Source: CAZAMT01 sp964486145 (GTDB lineage Bacteria > Bacteroidota > Bacteroidia > Bacteroidales > JAAAOM01). From it: a stretch of DNA of 16,426 nt. The stretch spans positions 1-16,426 of the forward strand of contig CAZAMT010000059.1 of the NCBI GenBank assembly GCA_964486145.1. The letters run 5' to 3'. Under the pieces are notes generated by a model. That model had not been told where the DNA came from. It did not search any database and saw nothing but the letters and a program-made list of their open reading frames with translations. Position numbers and translations under genes: made by a program. This document shows, one piece after another, positions 9,101 through 16,349 of this stretch (positions within the stretch are counted from its first letter, which is position 1; every line of letters starts with the position of its first letter).

Positions 9101-9443
9101 ACCATTTATGTTCGTTGGATGTATGATTCAGCACTAACTCTGTAATTACTTTTAAATCTCGCTTGTGTGCTTCACGAATGAATTTCTTAAAATCCGCCAT
9201 CGTGCCATAATTTTGATGAATCCCGGTAAAATCAGAAATATCATAACCTCCGTCACGCAGCGGAGATGGGTAAAAAGGCAAAAGCCATAATGCATTCACT
9301 CCTAAATTCTGACAGTAATCAAGCTTTGATATTAATCCTTTAAAATCACCGATGCCATCCCCGTTGCTATCAAAAAATGATTGAACATGTAATTGGTAAA
9401 TGATCGCATCTTTGTACCACATGTTATGTTTGTTTTCTTTCAT
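6114..9443 (-). CDS. treS: Trehalose synthase-maltokinase fusion
   Basis: This 1109-residue two-enzyme protein has TreS at residues 1-545 (GH13, trehalose/maltose isomerase) and maltokinase (Mak/Pep2) at about 565-1109. TreS begins with MWYKDAIIYQLHVQSF at residue 8 and keeps D205 (GLRLDA), E247 (LLAEANQ) and D313 (RNHDEL), with a C-terminal beta domain at about 465-545. The kinase half shows a candidate ATP-site Lys (K746, FFLKIYR), the catalytic loop HGDYHLGQVL (D961, H963, Q966; Gln here is usual for Mak) and the metal motif IDFEGEP (D978, E980). The protein therefore converts trehalose to maltose and phosphorylates it to maltose-1-phosphate, the GlgE donor, in the cytoplasm. Fused TreS-Mak is known in other bacteria, so the fusion itself is not new. 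Both halves look full length and active. The gene follows glgE by only 36 bp. Neither possible start (residue 1 at 9443, or M8 at 9422) has a clear Shine-Dalgarno. Confidence 0.95.
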   Translation of the reverse strand: MKENKHNMWYKDAIIYQLHVQSFFDSNGDGIGDFKGLISKLDYCQNLGVNALWLLPFYPSPLRDGGYDISDFTGIHQNYGTMADFKKFIREAHKRDLKVITELVLNHTSNEHKWFKRARAAGKKSSYRNFYVWSNSPDKYNEARIIFKDFETSNWSYDPVADGYYWHRFYSHQPDLNFENPAVQKAVFKVLDFWFEAGVDGLRLDAVPYLYEKEGTNCENLPETHAFLKKLRAYIDDKFENRMLLAEANQWPEDASEYFGKGDECHMAFHFPVMPRLFMGVRMEDRFPIIDILEQTPEIPENSQWATFLRNHDELTLEMVTDEERDYMYKSFAKEPEQRINFGIRRRLAPLMDGDIRKIEMMNILLFSLPGTPIIYYGDELGMGDNYYLGDRNGVRTPMQWTSDKNAGFSSGSPQRLYLPVIIESEYHYESINVESQIKNPSSLLWWMRRVIAMRKKFKAFSRGSIKFINSNNPKVLSFVREFEDEIILVLVNLSRYTQITELDLYEYEGYIPREVFSRNDFPEIQDTPYMIPLKLKDYYWFKLYKPVDDDYAKSKELEYNIKLKQRGWNVMSQEVKSHLEEEIVLNYLQISRWFRGKAKKVRGIEIFDYFNTSKLDGMNSYILLVEIDYVEQASENYILPVSIIKGEEVADIRHEHPAAIIAKLQIDEEEAVIVDSTIFEHFQKDLLNIMVSRKKLKGKVGTISGMPGKELKDASRKKQLPEHSKIVITEQSNSSILYGEQFFLKIYRSPEEGYNPEVEILRNLTEKTKFKNFPSFAGKLEYQKSRSEPLSIGLLTGFIPNEGNAWEFTQTNIEQYFDRIYMHRGEINPPAYKNASIYESFDEASKEQLKDLSGHFFSDMIWLLGQRTAELHKSLISIQEDKDFEPESFSLLYQKSVYQSIRTLVRRTINDLKSKKKLIPEYLRDELELLFTKEHEILEYIKKVLTAKKIRSVKARIHGDYHLGQVLFTGKDFIIIDFEGEPARSISARKLKYCPLKDVAGMIRSIHYAIYMGYFDITSEQKEDKKLLAPWVESWYKNVCNQFITAYIESSDNAAYIPEMREEIEGLINIYIIEKAVYEIGYEMNNRPDWSVIPLRGLIEIINQMNGN

Positions 9444-9479
9444 TGCGTATCGTTTGAATAATGGTTAATAACTAAGTGA

Positions 9480-11501
9480 TTACATGAAGTAGTCAAAATC
9501 ATGCTCTGTACTTATTTTTCTTCGTATACTGAAAATATGTGCCGGAAAAACACCGGGATTTATTTCAACATAATTGTGATCACCTTGCCATAAGTATCTT
9601 GTTGTTGCTATCAGGTCAGTAACCTGGAACGATGAATCTGAGGGAATACCAAACTGTTCTGTTGGAAAATGAACCCATCCGGAATGGGTGTGATGGTTGT
9701 CAAGGTTTGCCACAACAAGTATGATGTTCGAAAAATCATCGGTATGTTTACTGTAGGCAATCAATTGATCATTTTCGATATGGTGAAACTGCAGGTTCGT
9801 GTTGCGATGCAGTGCGGGATTTTCCTTTCGGATGGTATTTATTCGCTTGATGACCGTTTGAAGACTGTTTTTGCGGTTTGTTTTCCAGTGCTTGATCTCG
9901 TATTTTTCGGAATTGAGATATTCTTCTTTCCCGAAATCCCTCGGTTCGCTCTCCATAAGCTCAAAGGCCGGGCCATACATTCCGTAATTAGAACTTAGAG
10001 TTGCAGCAAGCAATAACCGGAGGGTATAACCTGTTCGCCCGGTTACCTGCAAGTATTCCGGTAATATGTCAGGTGTGTTTGGCCAAAGGTTGGGACGAAA
10101 GAAATCCTTCACCTCTGTTCGCGTGAGCTCTTCAAGATATGTGGTAAGCTCCCACTTCGTGTTACGCCATGTAAAATATGTATACGACTGTGTAAATCCT
10201 CTTTTGGCTAGCTGATACATAATCTTCGGCCGTGTGAATGCCTCCGAGAGGAAAATTACATCCGGGTGATCCTTCTTAATTTCATTGATGACCCATCCCC
10301 AAAATCGCAATGACTTGGTGTGCGGGTTATCCACCCTGAAAATATGAATGCCTTTTTCAATCCAGTAATCAAAAACACTTTTCAATTCTTCCCAAAGTTT
10401 TTCCCAATGTTCTGTTTCAAAATCGATGGGGTAGATATCCTCATACTTTTTTGGTGGATTCTCTGCATATTGAATGGTACCATCGGGCCTTTTTTTAAAC
10501 CATTCGGGATGTTCTTTCACCCAGGGATGATCAGGAGAGCATTGAAAAGCAACATCAAGAGCAATATCAATGTTTCGCTTTTTGGCCTCCTCCACAAAAA
10601 CCTTAAAATCATCAATTGTACCTAATTCAGGGTGTATCGACTTATGACCGCCTTCTTTGGAACCGATGGCCCAGGGTGATCCGGGTTCTCCTTTTTTAGC
10701 AGCTACAGAATTGTTTTTTCCTTTGCGATTGGTTTCACCAATCGGGTGAATGGGAGGGAGGTACAGAACATCAAATCCCATATCAGCCACGTAATCCAAT
10801 CGTTTGACATTACTTTTAAACGTTCCGGTCTTCTCCGTTTCGTCATTCCACACGGATCTCGGAAATAATTCATACCATGTGCTAAAAGCTGCCTTTTTAT
10901 GTTCACAAATCATTTTTAACGCTTTCTCCGAAGTAGTTGCGAACTTGCGAACAGGATATTTCAATAGAATTTCATTTAATTCATCGGAAACAACAGGCTG
11001 TATTTTTTCCTCGATATCAGCATTTTTTGATTCAAAAAGGTTTAAAGCATCTTTCACCGTGGCGTTTTCTTCTTTTGGCAATTTATGATTTTCCAGTATT
11101 TCGAGAATGATGTTTTCCCCGATGAGGAAATCGGCATCACCAAGAACATCAGCATTGTATTTTTTGATGGTATCCCTGTACCACGTTTTAAATTTGTCAA
11201 TCCATCCCATCACTTTGTAAGTGTACCAGCCTGTTTTGTTTACCTGAAAACTTCCTTCCCAGTGGTCGTTGACAAGTGGTTGCATTTCTATTCGATGCCA
11301 GTTGTTATCGCCTTCGTGCTTGTAATGAACCTCTGCTCTCAAAACATCGTGGCCGTCAGCGAATATGTCAGCATTGACAATGAATTTATCATGAACCACC
11401 CGTTTTGCGGGAAATTTGCCATCTTCAAGTGATGGCGTTACATTTTCGATAATAACTCGATTTTGTCCTTTAATGTGTTGTTTTAAATTATGTTGAACCA
11501 T
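9480..11501 (-). CDS. glgE: Alpha-1,4-glucan:maltose-1-phosphate maltosyltransferase
   Basis: This 673-residue GH13 enzyme transfers maltosyl units from alpha-maltose-1-phosphate to the non-reducing end of an alpha-1,4-glucan, releasing phosphate. Its N-terminal beta domain covers about 12-120 and a helical insert about 125-205, followed by the family signature STWYELFPRS (207-216). The donor-site segment GKNNSVAAKKGEPGSPWAIG spans 261-280. Catalytic residues by alignment with Streptomyces GlgE are nucleophile D391 (FRVDNPHTK), acid/base E420 (FLSEAFTRP) and D478 (NTPDIL). NLWPNTPDIL and YGMYGPAFEL (506-515) are strongly GlgE-like and separate it from ordinary amylases. The length is close to the usual 650-700. 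It is the second gene of the minus-strand set, 86 bp after treZ and 36 bp before treS-mak, which makes its donor. No Shine-Dalgarno is visible; AT-rich sequence precedes the ATG. Confidence 0.96.
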   Translation of the reverse strand: MVQHNLKQHIKGQNRVIIENVTPSLEDGKFPAKRVVHDKFIVNADIFADGHDVLRAEVHYKHEGDNNWHRIEMQPLVNDHWEGSFQVNKTGWYTYKVMGWIDKFKTWYRDTIKKYNADVLGDADFLIGENIILEILENHKLPKEENATVKDALNLFESKNADIEEKIQPVVSDELNEILLKYPVRKFATTSEKALKMICEHKKAAFSTWYELFPRSVWNDETEKTGTFKSNVKRLDYVADMGFDVLYLPPIHPIGETNRKGKNNSVAAKKGEPGSPWAIGSKEGGHKSIHPELGTIDDFKVFVEEAKKRNIDIALDVAFQCSPDHPWVKEHPEWFKKRPDGTIQYAENPPKKYEDIYPIDFETEHWEKLWEELKSVFDYWIEKGIHIFRVDNPHTKSLRFWGWVINEIKKDHPDVIFLSEAFTRPKIMYQLAKRGFTQSYTYFTWRNTKWELTTYLEELTRTEVKDFFRPNLWPNTPDILPEYLQVTGRTGYTLRLLLAATLSSNYGMYGPAFELMESEPRDFGKEEYLNSEKYEIKHWKTNRKNSLQTVIKRINTIRKENPALHRNTNLQFHHIENDQLIAYSKHTDDFSNIILVVANLDNHHTHSGWVHFPTEQFGIPSDSSFQVTDLIATTRYLWQGDHNYVEINPGVFPAHIFSIRRKISTEHDFDYFM

Positions 11502-11587
11502 AAATAAAAATTTATTATTTTGTGTGCCGTCTGATGGAACATATACATGAACAAGTTAAACTGAAAATTGATGAATGAAAAGCCATT

Positions 11588-13429
11588 TTAGACAATGGAA
11601 GCTTTAAATATGCAGGCTCCAAATGCCGGAAGATGAAGCTTATCTGCATAATTGAGGTGGTCGGACTCATCCGGCGTAGTTCCTTTCCATTGAGCAGAAG
11701 TAGTATCAAGAACAAGCTCAAAATATTCGCCTTTTTCTGTTAACAAATCAATTTCCTGATGGGTATCCGAAAAATTCAAAGCGGTAAAAAAACACATGTT
11801 ATTATCCCATCTTTCGATGGTTATCACATCAATGTTTCTGATATGGTTGATTTTGCATTTGTTTCTGTCTGGTATTTTTAATGCATTCTCAGTTTTTCTT
11901 AATTGAATAAGCTTTTTATGAAGCTGAAGCAATACAAATCTTTCCGAATTTTCAGGATAAGACCAGGTTAGTTTCGACATATCAAATGTTTTTTTTTCAT
12001 CGGGATTAGGTGCCGGGCTTTTATCCCAAAAGTCTTTAAATTCGGCCTGTCTTCCTTTCCTTACCTGTTTATTGAGGTGGGGATCATTGTGATCAACGAA
12101 GTATAAAAATGGATTTTCTTCACCATATTCTTCACCCATGAATAGCATCGGAAGATAAGGTGCCATGAACAATGCCACGGCTGCAAGTTTTTGTTGTTCA
12201 AATTCGGTTAGCACAGTCAGTCGTTCTCCAAACTTTCGATTACCAACCTGGTCGTGGTTTTGATTGAAAATTACGAATTGTTGTCCCTGGTTGCCGTGGG
12301 TTTTGCTTCCATATACCTTTTTTCGGAAAGGTGAATATCGTTCATCGTAGACAAAGGCATCACTTAGTGCTTTGGCAATGTTTTGTGTTTTTCCGTAATC
12401 CATGTAGTATCCGAATTGATCACCGGTAAGTTTTGTATGAATGGCATGGTGGTAGTCGTCACTCCATTGAGCATCAAGCTGGTACCCGCCTTTCTCTACC
12501 GGGTTTATGTAACGTACATCATTTAGGTTACTTTCAGCGATGAGATAATGTTTTTTTCCTGTAATTGATGACAATTCGTTTGTGTATTCAGCCAGTTCAA
12601 GCATGAAATGTCTTGCTCCGTAATCTTTGATGGCATGCACCGCATCGAGCCGAAGCGCGTCAATGTGAAAATCACGAAACCACATGAGTGCATTTTGTAT
12701 GAAATAATTTCGTGTACCATAGCTGTATTCATCATCAAAATTGATTGCCGGTCCCCAGGGGGTATTGTATGTTTGAGTGAAATATGGAGCAAATTCACTT
12801 AGATAATTACCTTCCGGCCCGAGATGATTGTAAATTACATCCAGGATGACAGCTATTCCTTTGTTGTGACATTCATTGACAAGCTTTTGTAGTTCTTTCG
12901 GACCACCATAACTGTTTTGAACAGCAAACGGATAAGCCACATCATATCCCCAGTTTCTTCTTCCCGGAAACTGCCCTACCGGTGTTATTTCTATTGCATT
13001 GATGCCTAAATCAACAAGGTAATCAAGTTTATTGCAAATTCCCTGGAAATTTTCTTCATCCGAAAACGTACCCGGATGCAATTCATACATGATGTATTCA
13101 CCAAGTTCGGGATTTATCCAGTTTTGGTCTGACCATTCAAAACCAGTTGTATTAAATACCTGTGAAGGCCCGTGAACACCTTCAGGTTGAAAATATGATG
13201 CCGGATCGGGGAAAGTATTTTTACCGTTTAATTTATATCTATACCGTGCATCCGCGTTACAATCGTTCAATGAAACCTTCCAGTATCCAAATTCATCCTT
13301 CTCCATCGGGTAAACTTCATTGGTATCAAGAAGCAACAGTTCAATTTTTTTTTGCAACGGAGCCCACACATTAAACCTGGTTACGGATTTATTTATGATA
13401 TTTGCGCCCACTTTTTGGTATAAACTCAT
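11588..13429 (-). CDS. treZ: Malto-oligosyltrehalose trehalohydrolase
   Basis: This 613-residue GH13 enzyme hydrolyses the alpha-1,4 bond next to the terminal trehalose of maltooligosyltrehalose, giving free trehalose. A CBM48-like N-terminal domain covers about 12-95 (VTRFNVWAP at 16-24). The barrel shows MYELHPGTFS (114-123), FPGRRNWGYD (154-163), NHLGPEGNYL (201-210) and YNTPWGPAINFD (221-232), all characteristic of TreZ. Catalytic residues are D262 (ALRLDAVHA), E299 (LIAESN) and D393 (NHDQVGNR). Its substrate is made by TreY, which is not encoded in this window; TreY must come from elsewhere for the usual pathway to run. As first gene of the minus-strand set it would supply trehalose to the downstream TreS. 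It could instead act mainly in glucan turnover. A weak promoter candidate lies upstream on the minus strand, TTTG and TAATTTAC spaced 17 bp (about 13465-13492), poorer than that of glgX. Confidence 0.93.
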   Translation of the reverse strand: MSLYQKVGANIINKSVTRFNVWAPLQKKIELLLLDTNEVYPMEKDEFGYWKVSLNDCNADARYRYKLNGKNTFPDPASYFQPEGVHGPSQVFNTTGFEWSDQNWINPELGEYIMYELHPGTFSDEENFQGICNKLDYLVDLGINAIEITPVGQFPGRRNWGYDVAYPFAVQNSYGGPKELQKLVNECHNKGIAVILDVIYNHLGPEGNYLSEFAPYFTQTYNTPWGPAINFDDEYSYGTRNYFIQNALMWFRDFHIDALRLDAVHAIKDYGARHFMLELAEYTNELSSITGKKHYLIAESNLNDVRYINPVEKGGYQLDAQWSDDYHHAIHTKLTGDQFGYYMDYGKTQNIAKALSDAFVYDERYSPFRKKVYGSKTHGNQGQQFVIFNQNHDQVGNRKFGERLTVLTEFEQQKLAAVALFMAPYLPMLFMGEEYGEENPFLYFVDHNDPHLNKQVRKGRQAEFKDFWDKSPAPNPDEKKTFDMSKLTWSYPENSERFVLLQLHKKLIQLRKTENALKIPDRNKCKINHIRNIDVITIERWDNNMCFFTALNFSDTHQEIDLLTEKGEYFELVLDTTSAQWKGTTPDESDHLNYADKLHLPAFGACIFKASIV

Positions 13430-13509
13430 AACAAAATGTTTTGTATACCTGTTGTAACCCTTGTAAATTAGCTTTGTTTAATAATAACAAACTGAATATA
13501 ATGTAACAG

Positions 13510-13521
13510 ACCATGCCCGGT
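13510..13521. promoter_or_regulatory. Degenerate copy of the glgX-proximal palindrome
   Basis: ACCATGCCCGGT matches ACCATGCATGGT (13582-13593) at 10 of 12 positions. The two centres are 72 bp apart, close to seven helical turns, which would suit two bound dimers on one DNA face. This copy lies 81 bp upstream of treZ. The regulatory role is inference. Confidence 0.3.
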
Positions 13522-13544
13522 TTGATGTTCCGAAGATTGTCGGA

Positions 13545-13575
13545 TTGGCATATAAGATTATAAATGAGATATTTG
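13545..13575 (+). promoter_or_regulatory. Candidate Bacteroidota-type promoter of glgX
   Basis: TTG at 13545-13547 and GATATTTG at 13568-13575 are separated by 20 bp. This fits the Bacteroidota pattern TTG-N(about 19)-TAnnTTTG, with one mismatch in the -7 box. The box ends 31 bp before the glgX ATG, leaving a short leader that contains the palindromes at 13582-13606. A regulator bound there would cover the transcription start. Confidence 0.35.
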
Positions 13576-13581
13576 CCAGAC

Positions 13582-13606
13582 ACCATGCATGGTCATAAAT
13601 TTATGA
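13582..13606. promoter_or_regulatory. Two overlapping perfect palindromes before glgX
   Basis: ACCATGCATGGT (13582-13593, 12 bp) is a perfect palindrome. It shares its last T with a second perfect palindrome, TCATAAATTTATGA (13593-13606, 14 bp). Together they fill the space from the candidate promoter to the glgX ATG at 13607. The 3' half of the first plus the 5' half of the second gives ATGGTCATAAA, which recurs upstream of glgB (6079-6089). This is most simply read as a dimeric regulator's operator for the glucan genes, but the regulator is unknown and is not encoded here. Confidence 0.45.
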
Positions 13607-15757
13607 ATGATGAAGAAATATGATGGCAGGATTTGGCCAGGAAAACCGTATCCGTTAGGTTCAAATTGGAATGGAAAAGGAGTAAATTTTGCACTTTTTA
13701 GCGAAAATGCAACCAGTGTAAAGTTGTGTTTGTTTGAAAACCCGGAGGATAAAGAAGAGTATACACAGATAGATATAGCAGAGGTTACCGACCATGTCTG
13801 GCATGTTTTTTTACCGGACTTAAAACCCGGGCAGTTGTATGGATACAGAGTTTATGGAAGGTATATGCCATCCAATGGACATCGTTTTAATCCACATAAA
13901 TTATTGATTGATCCATATGCAAAAGCGATTACCGGAAGGATTGAAGTCCATGAAAAAATGTTTGGTTACCCCATTGATTTAGATATTAAGAATAAAGATC
14001 TTAAAAAGGACATTCGGGATAGTGCAGATGTTGTCAACAAATCAGTGGTTGTGGATACCGGATTTGACTGGGAAGATACAAAACGTCCCGATATTCAGAT
14101 GCACAACACCATCATTTATGAATTGCATGTCAAGGGCTTTACAGCTTTGCATCCGGATATACCGGAAAACGAGAGGGGAACCTATAAAGGTTTGGCATCT
14201 CCCGTTGTAATTGATTATTTTAAAAACCTTGGCGTTACTGCCATTGAACTGATGCCTGTGCATCATTTCATCCATAACAAGTTCTTACTCGACCAGGGTT
14301 TAACAAATTACTGGGGCTATAATTCCATTGGTTATTTTGCACCGCATGCTGAATTCGGCGCCTCGGGCACTTGTGGTGAGCAGGTCAATGAGTTTAAGGA
14401 AATGGTAAAAGCATACCACAAAGCAGGCATTGAGGTTATACTCGATGTGGTGTACAATCATACCGGTGAGGGCGATCATTTGGGGCCAACACTCAGTTTC
14501 CGGGGTATTGATAATGAACATTACTACCGGTTAAGCAAGGACAAACGATATTACACAGACTATACAGGTACAGGAAATACATTGAATCTTTTAAGTGCAC
14601 GAACCTTGCAGTTGGTGATGGACAGCTTACGATACTGGGCCAATGAAATGCACGTGGATGGTTTTCGGTTTGACCTCGCCTCTGCACTTGCCCGTGGATT
14701 ATATGATGTTGGAAAACTGTCCACCTTTTTAGATACGATTCACCAGGATCCGGTTATTTCGCAGTTAAAACTCATCGCCGAACCCTGGGATTTGGGCCAG
14801 GGCGGGTACCAGGTAGGAAATTTCCCGGTACTGTGGGCCGAATGGAATGGAAAGTACCGTGACAGTGTACGAAAATTCTGGAGAGGAGATGACAGTCAGG
14901 TTGCTGAATTGGCCTACAGACTGAGCGGAAGTAGCGACCTGTATGAGGACAATGGTAAACAGCCATCATCAAGCATTAATTTTGTAACCTGCCATGATGG
15001 ATTTACCCTTCATGATCTTGTAAGCTTTAATGAAAAACATAACTATGAAAATGGTGAGAACAACAAGGATGGTGAGAGCCATAACATAAGCTGGAACCAT
15101 GGAGTTGAAGGTGAAACCGATGATAAGGAAATAATTGGGTTGCGACAAAAACAAAAAAAGAATTTCCTTGCCACATTGTTCTTTAGCCAGGGGGTTCCAA
15201 TGTTAAGTCACGGCGATGAATATGGACGTACACAGCGCGGAAACAACAACGCGTATTGCCAGGATAACGACATCACCTGGATAAACTGGGACTGGGATGA
15301 TACACAAAAAGAACTTCACCAATTTGTGACGGAGTTGATTAAGATCCGGAAAAATCAACCGGTGATGCGGCGCAGAAGATATTTTAAAGGACGGAAAATA
15401 TATGGTAAGGGAATCCGTGATATTCGTTGGCTCAATACCGATGGTACCGACATGACAGAAGAAGAATGGAATACCAGCTACATTCGATGCATGGGAATGT
15501 TGCTCAATGGTGAACACATGACTGAAATCAATGAGATTGGTGAGATAGTGACCGATGATGTACTGCTGTTGTTGGTTAACAGTTTCTGGGAACCGATACC
15601 TTTCACACTGCCACATGAAGACGTTCACTGGGAATGGCAGGTTCTCATTGATACTGGAAAAGAATTATCGGATATCAAAGACACGGCCATTCGTAATGTG
15701 TACGAAATAAATGCACGCTCACTTGTGTTGCTCAAGAACATTAAACAACAAAATTAA
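13607..15757 (+). CDS. glgX: Glycogen debranching enzyme, isoamylase type
   Basis: This 716-residue GH13 enzyme hydrolyses alpha-1,6 branches, releasing linear maltooligosaccharides; the same family is called TreX when it feeds TreY/TreZ. The N-terminal CBM48 domain spans about 12-110 (PYPLGSNWNGKGVNFALFSE begins it at 14). The barrel carries YELHVKGFT (171-179), NYWGYNSIGYFAP (234-246) and VVYNHTGEGDHLGPTLSFRG (281-300). Catalytic residues are D356 (GFRFDLAS), E392 (LIAEPWD) and D464 (TCHDGFTL). GDEYGRTQRGNNNAYCQDN (536-554) is the standard GlgX/TreX block. Length is normal. It is read divergently from treZ across 177 bp, so the two directions may be co-regulated. Two adjacent ATG codons (13607 and 13610) are both possible starts; neither has a Shine-Dalgarno, and the palindrome occupies that place. 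Confidence 0.95.
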   Translation: MMKKYDGRIWPGKPYPLGSNWNGKGVNFALFSENATSVKLCLFENPEDKEEYTQIDIAEVTDHVWHVFLPDLKPGQLYGYRVYGRYMPSNGHRFNPHKLLIDPYAKAITGRIEVHEKMFGYPIDLDIKNKDLKKDIRDSADVVNKSVVVDTGFDWEDTKRPDIQMHNTIIYELHVKGFTALHPDIPENERGTYKGLASPVVIDYFKNLGVTAIELMPVHHFIHNKFLLDQGLTNYWGYNSIGYFAPHAEFGASGTCGEQVNEFKEMVKAYHKAGIEVILDVVYNHTGEGDHLGPTLSFRGIDNEHYYRLSKDKRYYTDYTGTGNTLNLLSARTLQLVMDSLRYWANEMHVDGFRFDLASALARGLYDVGKLSTFLDTIHQDPVISQLKLIAEPWDLGQGGYQVGNFPVLWAEWNGKYRDSVRKFWRGDDSQVAELAYRLSGSSDLYEDNGKQPSSSINFVTCHDGFTLHDLVSFNEKHNYENGENNKDGESHNISWNHGVEGETDDKEIIGLRQKQKKNFLATLFFSQGVPMLSHGDEYGRTQRGNNNAYCQDNDITWINWDWDDTQKELHQFVTELIKIRKNQPVMRRRRYFKGRKIYGKGIRDIRWLNTDGTDMTEEEWNTSYIRCMGMLLNGEHMTEINEIGEIVTDDVLLLLVNSFWEPIPFTLPHEDVHWEWQVLIDTGKELSDIKDTAIRNVYEINARSLVLLKNIKQQN

Positions 15758-15783
15758 TGCATCATTTTTAATATGGTTGGATA

Positions 15784-15886
15784 CCGGGCGAGTGATTTAA
15801 TACAATCGGCTGGTATATAAAGGCAGGATTTTCAATACATTGCCCTGACCTTTCAATCTGACTTTAAAAGTAATTTCACTGCCCGG
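15784..15886. repeat. Imperfect long-range inverted repeat between glgX and the DUF4395 gene
   Basis: CCGGGCGAGTGA (15784-15795) and TCACTGCCCGG (15876-15886) are complementary with one bulged G. Flanking ATA/TAT extends the arms with a second bulge. They bracket most of the 132-bp gap between the convergent genes and enclose about 80 nt. On the plus strand the right arm is followed by a T-rich run (15890-15900) that overlaps the end of the DUF4395 gene. It may help end glgX transcription, but the loop is too long for a standard intrinsic terminator. Confidence 0.3.
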
Positions 15887-15889
15887 ATA

Positions 15890-16336
15890 TTATTTTTTAT
15901 TAAGTTTCATTTGAAATTGATAAAGAAACGGATACAATTTACACGCGACGCATAATCCAAATACTGATTCAAGGAGGGAGAAGAGTATCAAAAGGCCGCC
16001 CACGATCATTCCTCCGATATACCACCCAAAAAACACCATTAATCCTGTCAAAATGGTCATAGCGAGACCTACTCTTGCAGCAAATATTTTTGGCCCGGCA
16101 TTGATATAAACCGGTGAAGATTGAAGGGATGAAAGAATAAATCTGCTTAGATGGGACAATAAACTGTAACGCTCGTTATAGAAGGCTCGCGTACCGAAAT
16201 CGATCGCGATAAACAGAAACAGCCACTCAAGTGAAAAAATGAGTGCAATTCCAGTTAACAGGAATGTAAAAAAAGCATTGACGCGGGCTGATTTTTCATT
16301 TATTTTTTTTTCAACAATTGGACATATGGCAACCAT
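15890..16336 (-). CDS. DUF4395 family membrane protein
   Basis: This is a 148-residue small membrane protein of unknown function. It starts MVAICPIVEKKINEKSARVN, matching the usual DUF4395 opening (a CP motif, then an Asn/Arg-containing helix). Two hydrophobic stretches follow near residues 23-47, then a polar central loop (about 48-85), and two more near 86-128. A conserved-looking FGLCVACKLY lies near residues 124-133. The paired cysteines in the CxxC (CVAC) are typical of the family and suggest thiol or metal chemistry, but no activity is established. I chose the ATG at 16336 because GGAGG at 16345-16349 is spaced 8 nt from it. An ATG at 16351 would add five residues and would place that Shine-Dalgarno inside the coding sequence. 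It converges with glgX and shows no functional link to glucan metabolism. Confidence 0.85.
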   Translation of the reverse strand: MVAICPIVEKKINEKSARVNAFFTFLLTGIALIFSLEWLFLFIAIDFGTRAFYNERYSLLSHLSRFILSSLQSSPVYINAGPKIFAARVGLAMTILTGLMVFFGWYIGGMIVGGLLILFSLLESVFGLCVACKLYPFLYQFQMKLNKK

Positions 16337-16344
16337 AATTGTAT

Positions 16345-16349
16345 CCTCC
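16345..16349 (-). promoter_or_regulatory. Ribosome binding site that decides the DUF4395 start
   Basis: GGAGG on the minus strand lies 8 nt before the ATG at 16336. It is the strongest Shine-Dalgarno in the window and favours that start over the in-frame ATG at 16351. Confidence 0.65.

Noticed and set aside
6114..9443. The TreS-maltokinase fusion as a novel enzyme
   Set aside because: Fused TreS-Mak proteins are already known in several bacterial groups; both halves here have the standard motifs.
11085..11432. 115-residue plus-strand open frame opposite glgE
   Set aside because: It is antisense to the GlgE N-terminal domain, with no RBS or recognisable motif.
15203..15628. 141-residue minus-strand open frame
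   Set aside because: It is fully inside glgX on the opposite strand; glgX is unmistakable and intact there, so this is a shadow frame.
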